NCBI GenBank assembly: GCA_951799445.1
Contig: OX637289.1
Location: forward strand, 620,001-684,000
DNA: 64,000 nt
Reading direction: 5' to 3'
DNA from: Pseudisothecium myosuroides
Taxonomy: Eukaryota > Streptophyta > Bryopsida > Hypnales > Lembophyllaceae
The notes below the pieces were generated by a model, which was not told the DNA's origin, searched no databases, and was given only the letters and a program-made list of their open reading frames with translations. This document shows, in pieces, positions 10,847 to 23,249 of this stretch (within the stretch, counting starts at the first letter, position 1; each line of letters begins with the position of its first letter). A program made the translations under genes and the position numbers.

Positions 10847-13086
10847 CCTTCAATTTACATTGGAACTTTTTTAGTTTTTTGAGTGTTGTAATTCAGCTAA
10901 GCGGTTGATACAGTAATCTGTTTTGGTAGTTTTATGTTTGCAACAGCTTTAAATTCTTGGAGCCTAGGTGTGAAGTTTTGATCCAACGTTTCACTGCATC
11001 ATTCAATTGTAAATTTTATTGAGAATGGTCTTTCTTTCTCAATTTGAACGTTTTGCCAAACGTTTTTCAGTTAATCTGAAAAGCTATAAGTTCAACAATA
11101 AAGGGTGTTCTCGGGGAGTTCACTTCCCTTTATATTTTGTAACCAAGTGCGTTAACCATATATTTGTTTGGGGGCTATTTATCTAATAATTATGATTTTA
11201 AGGGACCCTTATAGTAGAAAAAAAGCTACTTGGTCTTAATTTTCAGCACCCTATAGGTAATTATAAATGAAAATCTAGCTTAATTCTTGGCACGCTATAG
11301 TACTTATAAACTTTAGAAAAAAAAATTTGTTTGATAATGAAGGATTTAAAATGAATGTTTGGCAAGAAAACATGCTACTTACATTAGAAAATTAGGATCA
11401 AACTCAAAAGCAACATGAAACAATCAATAATTGATTAACCATTTAATCCATAACTTCCTAAACAACTAGAATGTGGTCACTTTGGTTTTTGAAGTGTTTT
11501 TCCTATTATTAAAAATAATTAGATGAAGTTGCACTTGAAGTGATGCTTTGAAGAATCAAGTTGGCTATCTTTATGTGCAGTTAGATTTACATATCAAGCT
11601 ATTGTGGATTTAAAAAAAAATCCCAAAGCATAGGTGGTTGGGTGCTTGGACAAAAAAGTCAATAGGTTGTGAAGATTTGGCCAATGAAAGAGTAGCATAT
11701 GAAAGGATAAGCCTAGGTTGTAGATAGTGTTTTGACCCTAACTTGAAATACACATTTTTTATACAATTTTCACTCTTTTAATAAATAAAAAATTCCACAT
11801 TATGTCTTTTGGACTTCCCTTTTGATCAATCGTTTCCTTGTTGAAATTCTCATCACATTCTATCTAATTGACATTTCATATTACATTCACTAAAATATTT
11901 AATTTGAAGATGTTGGGGTGTCAAGGTCATTATCTTACATTTTATAGGCCCAAAAATTATGAAATTTGTTACTATAAACTTCCAACTTGTAAAACACTCC
12001 AATCTAAGTTATAACAAGTTGCCAATTTTCTACAATGTTTCACGTTACTTGAATGTAGTTAAATTAGGAACTTTTAATAATATCTATATCATCAATCAAA
12101 TCTTTTTTTACATCTCATCATATATATTGTATTAACCCTTTAGTAGTCAAGCAAGCACATCGTGATCACTTGTCACTATATTTTTATTTTTGAAAATTGA
12201 ACCAAAATTCTATTTAACTCAAAAGTCATTCTCACTCATTAACTTCACAATAATTATGTGTGAGTCTATTACTCTTGATATAAATGGTTGCAACAAAGAG
12301 GTGATGATATCAAAAACTGATGAATCTCTTTACTTTTAGTTTTGAATTTTAACCAAAATTCTATTTAATTCTAAAATCACACATCCTCAAAAATCTCATT
12401 ATTGAATGTGCATAATCTGGTTCAAATACACACTATGATCTTCCAATTCCACCATTGAATGATTTGACAAAATACCTCCACTCCAATTGAGAATACAATT
12501 GTATAGTTAATTTCTACTTTAATCCATTTTATTTTGTTGGAATCAATCTGGATAGAAAAGTGCCTGAAATCTAATGCATCTAGCTACAATATCCAAAGTG
12601 TTAAATGGTTAAAAATCTATTGTTTTTCATTCCTCCATTAGAGAGACCAATGATTATATCCATCCTAAAATTAAATTTTTCTCTTCTCTAATTTTATTCA
12701 TACTAATTTATATCTACTTTTTTTTAAATCACGAGATTTTTCAATACCCTATTTTACATATAATGATGTTTCAAGAATTAAATCCAAGCTAAAGTAGATC
12801 CAAATCATTTATAAATTTTTCCTCCAATAAATAAAATGCACCCTATAGTTTAACTCACGTGGTTTTCTACTTTTCACAGAGTGACCTCCCCGAGAGGGTG
12901 TTGAAAAGGAATAGGACAAGAATGCAAAACTAGTTAGAAAACTTGGTGCAAAAAAATCAAATCTGTAATATTGGACCTTTCCTTGTAACAATGGATATTT
13001 TATGCAATGTGCTTTCATTTTTATTCATGAGGTCGCAACTGCCACCTGAAATTGCTAATTGGGGTTAAATGTATACTGGAGGTGAA
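10847..13086. other. AT-rich spacer, nothing recognised
   Basis: Both strands were read without finding a supported gene, RNA or clear repeat boundary. Codon-like bias is absent and stop codons are frequent. Confidence 0.6.
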
Positions 13087-13752
13087 AATTGATTCTTTAG
13101 ATTTATATATATGCGGGAAGCTTTGAATCATTCCATTCCGATCATTGAGTCAAAAGTTATGAGGATTCTTAGTTTGAGGGTAGTTATGGAATCCCTACTC
13201 TAAATTAACTTTGAAGTCCTTTATTTAATTCAATTTTCAATATTTTTGAAAAACAAAACAAAACATTGGGTGTATATTGTTTATTACCGTACGACATTGC
13301 AACCGTTGGGATTGGCATTTTTCAATTCCATATCTAAATTCTTAACAATTTGGTGTTTTGAATCATTCTCTACCTCTTTCTACTTAATATTTTTTTCCTA
13401 TATGTTGTACAATTCCAAATGAAGTGAAAATTTTCAAGCATGTAGCCAACTTGCCTTGAAGAATGAATCCAAAGAGTAACCACCATATTGGACATTTTTT
13501 CATACAAATGTGACCTTGTGAAGTGCATCTGTCCAGATTTTTGCAAGGACAAAAAAAGGATTTTTGTCAATTAAAATGCTATTATCTTGCAATCCACACA
13601 GTGGAAATTTCTGAAATTTTTTCTTTAACTTTTCAAACTAGTGTACTACAAGATCCAACAATTACATTTTTTCAAAAATTTGGTACTTGTATTAGAAATG
13701 GCAGTTTTGGAGCGGTTTTGGTGAAAACATAGTCTTTGACCTTTAGGGGTTG
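13087..13752. mobile_element. 5'-truncated TTAA-type element
   Basis: It matches the right two-thirds of the element at 4,310-5,253 and ends CCTTTAGGGGTTGA, so the last TTAA is mutated to TTGA. The sequence 'gtatactggaggtga' just before it (13,070) recurs just after it as 'gtatactggagatga' (13,756), so the copy is flanked by a ~20-bp duplication. Confidence 0.7.
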
Positions 13753-13964
13753 ATGTATACTGGAGATGAATCTTGCCTTTCCCGTTTGCAGCCCCCACTG
13801 TTTCTTGGAGATTGTAAATTGAGCATGTTGAAGAGATTCAATCAATTGAATGAGCTCAAATTTGAAGGTATATAGTCTCTTGAGGTGGTGTTGGATCATA
13901 CAATTCTTCTTCCGTTTAGGATTTAGGAGTTCTCAAGAGTGGAACTCGAGGTCAATTGCAAGGA

Positions 13965-14885
13965 TTAACCCCTAAAGGACCATTGTTTGTTCGGGGGACA
14001 AATGGGACTTGGGGCATGTACCTACGGGGGGACAAATTCATACCATTTTTTTGAAACTTTTTGAGAATGTGAAGAATTGAGAGAGGTACGTGGCGGAATT
14101 TTTTTTTGAAATCGGACCTTTGAGTGAGAAGTTATGCCATTTCTTGGAATGCGTGGGGACGGGGGGCAGCAAAAAAAATTTGCAAAATTTTGAATTTTTT
14201 TTAAATATTTTTTTTCTCATAGATTATATTTTTGCCTATCTAGAAAGCTTTGATTCATTTCTTTTGACTTTGTTATGAGGAAGTTATGGACATTCTTGTT
14301 TTTCGGGCAGTTAGAGCATCTTCTTGAAAAAAATAACTTGTAGGATGCATTTCGGAATGCAATTTTTGTAATTTTTCAATTTTTTTTTTTGGAATGGTTT
14401 AGTTTACTTGCTAGAACAATCTCACCATTGGGATTAGTGCATTTTAATTCCATCTAAAATATATGAATATTTTAGATTTTCCTTCTATCTCGTACCTACT
14501 TCTACTTAACAATTTTTTGAAGAATGATAATTAAAATTTTTTGAATTTCTTTTTTTTTCCTAGACTCTCAACTCAATTCTCCACTATAAAGATTTAAAGT
14601 TCAAAACTCTGTAGTGCAAAAATTTTAAGTTACAAATGTTCAAAGTCAAAAAATCCAGTCCCGCAATGTGCTGAAAAACTTGTTTTTTCCACTTTAAAAG
14701 CAAATATCTTGCAATCTGTGCGGTCAAAAATTCTGAAATTTTTTCCACAATTTTTAATACTAGTTAGGTGTAAGATCCTATGGTTAGATGTGGAAAATTT
14801 TTTTTTTTTTTTTACTCTTTGCTATAGAAATGGCAGTTTTGAGTGTTTTTTGGCAGAAAATAGGCCTTGGTCCTTTAGGGGTTAA
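13965..14885. mobile_element. TTAA-type TIR element, full length (921 bp)
   Basis: It runs from TTAACCCCTAAAGGACC to GGTCCTTTAGGGGTTAA. It is non-coding, although it contains chance ORFs of about 60 codons on both strands. Confidence 0.85.
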
Positions 14886-15112
14886 GGTTAAGTACTTTCT
14901 ATAAATTGGAAGCAATTTTGTTGGAGAAAAGGCGAAGTACTTTCTATCTTGCGTCACATAATTATAAAGAAATAAAATAAAGAGGTCTATTAACTCTACT
15001 ATGTACCAATGCTTCTGTTGAATTTGACTATGATTGAAGTAAAGTTTGTAATTGCTGACGATGTATCCAAAAGTAGAAATTCTGATACTCTGAAGGTGCA
15101 CATCCGGATAAG

Positions 15113-15579
15113 GGCATCTGTAGTGGTGTCACGGCAAACAACCCCTCTATCGGCAAATGGAGGGGCATTCTAGGAGGCCTGCATAGTGCCGGTCCTTTTT
15201 TCAACAAATCACCCCAATGCAAAGCCGGCAATTCAAACGTCAAATGGACCTTTAGCATTATAAAAAGAAAGAAAGAAAAGAATCTACATTAAAAAAGACT
15301 TTTCGTTGAATCAAGGGGACTTTGAATTGATTGGCACGCTTAACCATGCGGAAAAGGGTTGACAATGCGAGAATAAATTGACAATAATGATTATTTCTAC
15401 CGGGAATCAACTTGCGGGCCCTTCAAATTTTGAAAATTTGCCAGACTCCGGGGGTCGCATACCGAGACCGTGGAAGTGCCGGGACCCATGACAGTTGCAT
15501 TGGGTGCAATATTTTTACAAATAACTGACAAATTGGTAAAGTGCCGATGGAGGTGCTGTTAGAGTGTCCATTGCAGATG
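15113..15579. mobile_element. Tourist-like MITE (PIF/Harbinger type)
   Basis: The left end is GGGCATCTGTAGTGG, and the right end is the inverse of GAGCATCTGCAATGG. Both are flanked by TAA (ggaTAA at left, TAAgtt at right). A TAA duplication with GGGCATCT-type ends is the established signature of Tourist MITEs. The length is about 470 bp and it is non-coding. Confidence 0.75.
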
Positions 15580-15824
15580 CTCTAAGTTACGCATCCTGGG
15601 ATCCAAAACAATTGAATGACAATTCATACAGCGTCCTTGTATATTCTACAATCGCAATTAGTAAACTTTAGCTTATAGCATTTCCTATAATTGCAGTATT
15701 TGAGAATTTTTGCTCTTAGTCTAAGATTCAGTAGTGCTTGCGAACAGTTGGGCATGTATACAAGCAAGTGAAGGTGAAGATCAATACGTACATTTATACC
15801 CCTTTTTAAAAACTTCACGTTGAG

Positions 15825-18074
15825 TAAGGTAAACCAGCCCATCATGGTCAAACTTTGGAGTCAACCCTCATGCCATTGCTGAAATTTTTCAATTTTGTTC
15901 CCTCACAAAAGGTACGTTCGCACTTGGCGCTAAGGGAGGCATAAGGAGGTGGTGATAGAACAAACAATAATTGTTTGTTCAGACCTGCGCGCATTTGTAA
16001 ACACCGAGCCTATTTGGAGGCGCAGTTGGCATGCTGGAAGAGCGGTGCTCACTTCAACGGATGTTGACGAAATAGCATAAGTGCGTTGCTGGGTGGTGGA
16101 CTATAATTAGCACCAGAAATTGCCGGATACGTAGATGTGAGGGAACAAGGAGCACTTTTAGTTAAATGGGGTCGAACGTGGCCATTAAGATAATCTCATT
16201 GATTAATAAGATTAAATAAGTGGCCAGGAGCAATGTTTCTGCACAGCACGCTCGCCGTGCATGGTGACTCGGAAATTAAGTGGCGACGGCTGCCGCTGGG
16301 ATCCGTGAAATTCAAATTACAAAGTCGTCGCCGAAGCACACACTCTCTGATCATCGAAGGCGATCGAGGAAGGTTCAGATTTGCACGGTACGACTTGGTG
16401 CCCAACGCTCAAGCTAGTGCAGTTTGTCAACATCGATATATACTCGAGTGTTGCACAATCTGTTTTTAGTTTCCTGAAACTTACGCTTATCTGTCATTCT
16501 ATGTACTGATGATGTGCAGTGTGTGGTTGCAGAGTCGTGAAAATGGAAAACGCATTGTTAAGAAGAGGTGCTGCCGGACAGAGTGCTGAAAGGGAAGAGT
16601 GGATACGAGGACAACGTCAATACAAGGGGTGCCCGACGTGCACTTGAGCACGTGGTTAACCTTAAAAAAAACTTCACCTTTCACAGGGGGCTTCTGCGCA
16701 AGCAGCTGAAAACTAATCGGAAAGGCAGCACACACAGCTGGATGGGACTCATAGGGAAGAAATGTGGCCCTCCCCTGTGTAGTGGCGAAGCAATTTCAAA
16801 ACAAAACTCACCTACAAATTGAACGAGCTACTCATATTCCGAGCACGATCTCTCTTGCGAACTCGTTCACTCCTCCGCCGGTCCTCTCCTTGAAGCGTGA
16901 CTGACCACTGAATTGCAGGTTCTAAGCTTCTCTATCAACATCTGAATAAATTTAAAAGTTACCGCGACAATTTCAAAGGACGCATGCTCGGACGCAAGCA
17001 ATTCCTAGAAGTGATCGATAGAGTTTAATTTAGAGCTTGTTATTATAGTTACAAGCGGGCGAATGTAATGAATTACAGCAGCGCTTAGGAGCGGTTGCAG
17101 AGATCCTGCAGGCCAATAACTGACAGATGCCGCGATGGGGAGGGCGCCTTCTTATTTGCAGCGGATGGACGGAAGGCTTTTCCCATTCCCACTTTCCCAG
17201 CACTTCTGTTGTCCATAACTCCATTGCCCGTGTCGATTTCACTGCTTTGTTCCGTGGCCTTTGTCCATTTCCTGGATCTCATCACAAGTTACCGAACACC
17301 ATCGTCTTTGCTCTCTGCAGCAGTACTCGGTGCAATCAACAACGCAATTGGAAGCCTCGCCCGATAACAACAAATTCCGAACATGAATCGACAGACCGAC
17401 ATGTTTGAAGGTAAATGCTCTGTCTGTCGCAAACAGTGTCGCTCACTTCTGACAACGAGACCGCGATCCACTAAAAGTCTCACATCGACCGCCTGGTGTG
17501 AAACTCTTGCTCTAAGTCCTAAGGTGTTACGTTAGCGGCCCCGAAAAAAGACTACTGACATTGGCATATGCGAACACCGCGTTGTTTCCTAGACTCCTCA
17601 CTTACGTCGACTGCAACGCAGGTGGGTCCGGACAGCTTCCGCCCATACCACTCCTGCAGTCCACGTTCTTTGAATGTTTTAGCTTGGCTCAAATGCCAGG
17701 TGCGAACGTACCCAAAGATAAGTGTGAGAGATAGTGAGGACATTTGAAATTATATTTTTTGGACCAAGTATGAATTAGTTTTGAATTTTTAAAGTGATCA
17801 GCCCATAGGGGTCTGTAGGCCACCTCATGACCAACAAAATCAAATTCAATATGGTCATCTTCTTACCCAATGCAATCAGAACATTTTCAAACATGGAAGA
17901 CCTAAGAAATCAATTTTTACAAAGAATTTTACATTGAAAAGTTGGAAGTACCTATTGATGTCACTAATTACTCCATAACTACCATGTAAGGCATTGATTG
18001 TGGTCTGAAAAACCACAATGGGGTCATTAGGTGTCCATCATGGGTCATTTGACCATGATGGGCTGGTTTACCTT
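15825..18074. mobile_element. 2.25-kb TIR element (outer)
   Basis: The 29-bp inverted termini start GTAAGGTAAACCAGCCCATC, followed by atggtcaaa, with the inverse at 18,046-18,074. I could not resolve a target-site duplication. The terminal 80-350 bp on each side are AT-rich. The interior is a second TIR element with clearly higher GC. No transposase is recognisable. Confidence 0.65.
15911..17713. mobile_element. Inner 1.8-kb TIR element with GC-rich cargo
   Basis: The termini GGTACGTTCGCACTTGGC and the inverse of GGTACGTTCGCACCTGGC (one mismatch in 18) lie inside the outer element. The interior has more C and G than the flanks and short open frames on both strands (for example 16,568-16,822 and 17,095-17,367, plus strand). 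None resembles a family I recognise. It could be captured host sequence, as in Pack-type elements, or simply a different element. Confidence 0.55.
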
Positions 18075-18539
18075 ACCGGTACTACTTGTATGCTTTGACA
18101 ATGAAAGTGTGATATGGCTGCCACTGAAGGTAGAGACACATGCTCTCCGACTGGCACATTAAAGTATTGACAGTTCCTTCAAAGTCGCCAGATCTACGGT
18201 GGATTCATTTGATGATTCTTGTCAGGTATGGACTGAATAATTTGGTCTTTATCATTTGAGAGTATCTTACCTTGCATCCATGTTTAGAACAGAGCAGGAA
18301 ACATAAACCCTTGAAGGACCAAGATTTCATGATTTCAATGATCAATGTAATTTGATCATATTTTGTGAAATAAAAACTTGACATGGATAAATTTCTATCT
18401 CCAGAATCAGTTAAGAACATTGTATGCGGTGGTCAAAAAGTAAATAAAATCTAACAAAAGAGAGTCTTTGTATGATCTATACAAAAGTGCTGAAAATACA
18501 AGAGGCCCAATTCATTTGGGGCAATTGGTCCTTTATAGG

Positions 18540-18765
18540 TTAACCTTTAAAGGCCACCATGGGTGTTTTTTGGCCGATGAAGAATCTTTCTAGATATAGG
18601 ACAAAAGTGCAACGATTCATCCTTGGAATTTTGTGTGAAAAGGGAAGGTCTTGTACAATAGTTTGACTTCCAATGAGTGTTTTTGGATTTTTTTTTAAAC
18701 CAATGATTCACACGGTACCAAAAGGAATGATTTCCATAGTCACCAACCTGTCCTTTAAAGATTAA
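18540..18765. mobile_element. Short TTAA-type TIR element (226 bp)
   Basis: It is bounded by TTAA and starts CCTTTAAAGGCC. The inverted right end is GTCCTTTAAAGA. The interior (atgattcacacggtacc, gaagaatctttc) matches the element at 26,722-26,952 and the sequence near 1,600-1,790. Confidence 0.75.
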
Positions 18766-18983
18766 ACATATATGAACTTGTTCAAGGTGGTTTTGATATA
18801 TACAATAGAACTTGTCTTAATGCATGGTGCCGAGACTAGCGGTTAGGTATGCACTAAGAGAAGATAATGCATTTAGGGAGGTATAATAATGTCCACCAAA
18901 CTAATGATTGTTGGCTCTAACTACATTACTTTTAAGAAAATGTGCTTGAAATTGGACCCACGTACTTTCTACATACTTGACAA

Positions 18984-19382
18984 TTATGCATTAAAAGAAG
19001 ATATACTAACACAAGTTCTACTGTAACATATGTGCTTTGATATGAAGGTGGAAAATAAGGTGACTAATTTATGCCTAACATTTACATTGCAAAAGTCATT
19101 TGCACTTTTACCTGCATGAGTTTGAGAAGCTTTATTTAAGGCGTCTAGAAGGTGAAATTTTGCCTGTAGATTTTTTGGGTAAAATACATGTGAGTGACAA
19201 TTAGTGCATTTTAATAACATAGAAAATGAAATACAAATATATGAAAGAAAATTAGCCAAATCCTTTCTTGCTCTATCACTTCTGCATTGTTTTCTTACGG
19301 AGTCGGGAATCAAGCCTTTGAGTTGATCCAACCCAGAAGGGCCAGTAGCTAGCAAAGCTCGTAACTTGCCTGTATAAAACAC
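18984..19382 (-). pseudogene. Duplicated ORF fragment of unknown origin
   Basis: An open frame of 132 codons contains KGLIPDSVRKQCRSDRARKD followed by a Cys/His-bearing stretch. A diverged copy lies at 43,350-43,735 on the same strand, where the upstream part has a frame shift and a stop (AAG TTA TGA). The two copies differ at many amino-acid positions, so there is no sign of purifying selection. I do not recognise the family. It could be one captured exon with flanking intron, or non-coding repeat. Confidence 0.35.
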
Positions 19383-19390
19383 AATATTTG

Positions 19391-20134
19391 AAAGTTGTAA
19401 TTCAATTGATTAATTGCGTCCCTCTCGCTTATTGTGAATGATGTGCAGATCTAAGGTAGTATGGCCTAAAAGCGACCATTTAAGGGCTGATCTCCCTTTT
19501 TCACAGGTTTCCTTGAATAGAAATATTTTTGGATCATTTTTCAAAGAAAGAAAAATGGATGCAGAATGTTACACAAGTGGTTTCATATTTTTTGAATCGT
19601 TTTTGAATTACTTATGAATTTTAAAAAAAAAACTGTTGTAGGCACCTATTTGTGATCCTAGGTCTTCCAAAATCTGACCACTTGCAACTTCTAAAGTGAT
19701 TTGAGTAAATGAAGGTCAATGATTGGCTCTTGCAGTCAGCGTTCGGGAAGATTTTGGAACTCTACCGGTACATATCCTCCTTCTACAATAATGGTCCGGT
19801 TTTTTTCCAGAGGTCACCAGTTTCATCCTTTTAACGCTGAAATTTCCCGGTTTTTTGCCTCCCATATCAGTTTGTGACCGGCCTATTTCCTTCAAAGTGA
19901 AAATTTGAAAAGTGAAAATTCTCTAATGTCAAAAAATTGCCGGTTTACAATCTAAAAAAAAGATTACATTCTTGGCAAGAATTGAACCTTGCATAGCCTT
20001 TCACCAACTGAAAGCCAAGAATCCTCCCAACCCATGCAATATGGAGTTAAGGATGGTCATTGAAAAGGTTGCAGAAATCAAAGTTTAGGGTTCAGAATTT
20101 TCACCTTCTTCAAAAGAATCCTCTGCTGCCTCTG
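19391..20134. other. AT-rich spacer, nothing recognised
   Basis: No supported coding region or boundary-defined repeat. It contains short runs such as 'ccggttttttgcc' without further structure. Confidence 0.55.
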
Positions 20135-21074
20135 TTAACCCCTAAAGGACCGGACTGCGTTTTTTGGCCGTATAGAAATTTTGGGCAGGTCCGTGTGACT
20201 AGAGATTTCCATATTTTAAGCTGAAATTTTAATAGAAGGTGGGCGCAAGGAATATCTTTCATATGCACTAAATTTCAGGACATTTGGAAATAGGAGTCAA
20301 AAGTTATGGCCAAATATGTTACTTTTTTTTGTAACTGGGCAGTCCGGGCAGCAAGAAAAATTTGGCAAAAATTTGATTTTTTTTTTTAATATTTTTTTTC
20401 TTGTAGATTATATTTTTGTCTATCTGGAAAGCTTTGATTCATTTCATTTGGATTTGTTACAAAAAAGTTATGGACATTCTTGTTTTTCGGGCAGTTAGAG
20501 CATCTTCTTGAAAAAAATAACTTGTAAAATTCATTTCTAAATGCTATTTTTGGAATTTTAAAAATAAATAAATTCTCATAGTTTAGTTAACTTGCTAGAA
20601 CAATCTCACCATTGGGATTAGTGTATTTTAATTCCAGCTAAAATATATTAATGTTTTAGATTTTCCTTCTATCTTGTACCTACTTCTACTTAATAATTTT
20701 TTTAGGAATGATAATTAAGTTTTTTTGAATATTATTTTTTTTCCTAGACTCTCAACTCAATTCTCCACTATAAAGATTTGAAGCACAAAACTCTGTAGTG
20801 CAAAAATTTTAAGTGAAAAATGTTTAAAGTCAAAAAATCTAGTCCCGCAATGTGCTGAAATACTTGTTTTTTCCACTTTAAACGCAGATTTCTTGCAATC
20901 TGAGCGGTCAAAAATTCTGAAATTTTTTCCACACATTCTCATATTAGTTAGGTTTAAGATCCTACGATTAGATGTGAAAAAAAAACATTTTTCATTTTTT
21001 TTACTCCTTGCTATAGAAATGGCAATTTTGATGGTTTTTTGGCAGAAAAAAGGCCTTGGGCCTTTAGGGGTTAA
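20135..21074. mobile_element. TTAA-type TIR element (940 bp) at the 3' end of the hAT-like pseudogene
   Basis: It runs from TTAACCCCTAAAGGACC to GGGCCTTTAGGGGTTAA and is nearly identical to 3,375-4,313. Its right TTAA lies within the C-terminal reading frame of the adjoining transposase pseudogene, so it interrupted that element. Confidence 0.85.
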
Positions 21075-23249
21075 ATACTTCTTAGGATTAGTAAACAAAT
21101 ATCTAAACTTTCTAGCATTCTTCCATAAGGTGATGGCATCCTCTAAAATGGCCTCAAAGTCTTTGTCTGGTCCTTCCATATTCACACGCATGACACTATC
21201 CAAATGTGTTGTTGTCATGCAATTTCGAAATTTCTGCTTGATGCCATTCTACATAGAAAAAGCTCTCTCACACGTCGTTGTACTCACACATTGACATCTT
21301 GCAATTTCAGCAAGTGTCAAAAGGTTAGGATACTTTATTTTCAAAGATGCACTCCAAGTAATGGAAGCCTACAAATCCCCAAAAGTCCTTTCTATCCATT
21401 CAGTGGTTCCTTGCAGCTTGAAAGCAAAGAATTCTTGCTTACAAGCTGCAACATTCACCAAGGGAGGGAAAATTGTCCCTCCCTTGTGTTTTTCCTCTCT
21501 ATATTGCTTCAAAAGCAAATCTAATTGTACCACCCCCCAAGATGCTAAACCAACCTGCCTTTGAGGCATATGAATTGGGTTCAAAATCTTAAAAGCATCA
21601 ATAATGTCATTATCAACAAATCTGGCCTCTAAAGCCATACAAACAGATTCAGCATACATTTTTTGGAAAGAAAGGGCTGCCTCTAAATCCAAACCACTAG
21701 GATCTCTAATCATGTCTATGGTATGGAATTTAGACCCCCTAATTTCGCTTGATAAGCGGCGAAGATAACCACTATGGGGTCCAAATTCAAGGATGATGTA
21801 AAATCCTGTGGTAGGGTTGAAGGTATCCTGGTTTAGATCACAAGAGTCAATAAGAAAGCACATTCTTATAGTGGCAATTTCAGTTTTGACTATAGACCCT
21901 ATATAAGATATATCTACAAGTTTACTTTGAAAAATCTTTGACAATTTTGCAAGCATTTGGAGGATATCAGCTAAGAAATAGAGGATGTAAATGAATTTAA
22001 ATTCCCTCAATTTGGCATACAAGAAAGGTGCTGATCTATCATCTCTTGATGCCGGAGTATTATGCATATAAACTAGGACAGATTCTAAAGAATCACAAAG
22101 ACAACTTATTGCTTGAAACCTAGAGAGCCAATGGATTTTGTGATACCTTTATAATGTTTTTTGGGCATCATTCAATTCATTTTGAAGTGCTTGTAAAGCT
22201 GCCTTACATTTTGATGATTTCTTGAAATGACTAACCAATATATTGACCACATAATCAACATCAACAGAGATTTCTTTGCAAGATTCAGTTTTAGCAGCCT
22301 CCAATGCAGCCAAATTAGTCCTATGTGCAACACAACGAGTAGAGGTAAGAAACGGGTTTACCTTTTTTAGAAGAGTTGCAACTCCTGAATTCTTTCCAAC
22401 CATAGTGGCTTCCCCATCTAACCCAAAACCTACACATTTACCCATGTCCAACCCCCAAATCTTCACAGCAGCCATTAGAGCATCAAAAATCACTTTGGAG
22501 TCTTTTTTTCCATCCACAATGAACAACAAACCCAAGAAACATGTCAAAGGTAAACCTCCTTCTAAAAAAGTAGCAAAGACAACAAGGTGACTCTTAACTG
22601 AAATATCGGTTGATTCATCAATCATGAGACCAAAAATTTTTGAGTCTCTAACTCTATCTAAAACCTTTCTTTGAACAACATTTGAGATAGCAAAAACCAT
22701 ATCAGCACATGCCTTTTCATCATGGTAGAGTTTTTCAGTCATAGGAGCATTACAAGAAACAAGTAAGTGATACAAACTAGGAAATTTGTGAAAAGGGATT
22801 GTTTCTTTCCCCATGAAGTAGGCAGCCCTGAAATGAGACATTAGAGCCTCATCACAAGTTCGATTTGCATGTGCTACAGCTTTTTGTAAAGCTTTTTGAC
22901 CCCCATGCTTAGCCCATGCTAATTTCCTATGTTCCACTGTTTTTGCATGATCTTATAAGGCTGATATTTTAACATTGGTAGAACCTTCATTAGCATATGC
23001 AAATTTGCCACCTCCTTCTTTATATACCTTGCAAAAAATCTTCCCCAACTCCTTATCAAAGACTACCCAATCAAATAGATCATACCAAGCATCCTTCCAT
23101 TCTTCATTAGCTTTTTGTATATGATTGAGTTCTTTAGTAGGTGTTTGGATTGAAGATGACGAACCAGCACATGGTTGTATATCCATAGACTCTCTACCAG
23201 CCCCAATCCTAAAAAACATGTCCCTCATGGTTCTTTGACGCTTAGCCAT
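21075..23249 (-). pseudogene. hAT-like transposase (DUF4371-type), four in-frame stops
   Basis: The reading frame from ATG at 23,249 runs to the TTAA element at 21,074, about 720 codons, with no frameshift. In-frame stops lie at 22,953-22,955 (TAA), 22,149-22,151 (TAA), 21,369-21,371 (TAG) and 21,249-21,251 (TAG). The N-terminus has a TTF/BED-like zinc-finger region in which FCKVYKE shows Tyr where the family has the second Cys. Next comes the RNase-H-like core with KIFGLMIDESTDISVKSHLV, then CVGFGLDGEATMVGKNSG and RCVAHRTNLA. The C-terminus has a dimerisation-like segment (TTTCERAFSM, FRNCMTTHLDSVMR). This layout is typical of hAT-derived proteins related to ZNF862/C17orf113. No terminal repeats of its own were found. 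It is dead as it stands. Confidence 0.85.

Noticed and set aside
16196..17743. A host gene in the GC-rich 16-17.7 kb block
   Set aside because: No frame is long, no splice-consistent chain or known motif was seen, and the block is bounded by transposon inverted repeats.
21075..23249. Stop-codon reassignment or RNA editing explaining the four in-frame stops
   Set aside because: All neighbouring intact genes use TAA/TAG/TGA as stops, and nuclear transcripts are not known to be edited this way. A decayed transposon is simpler.
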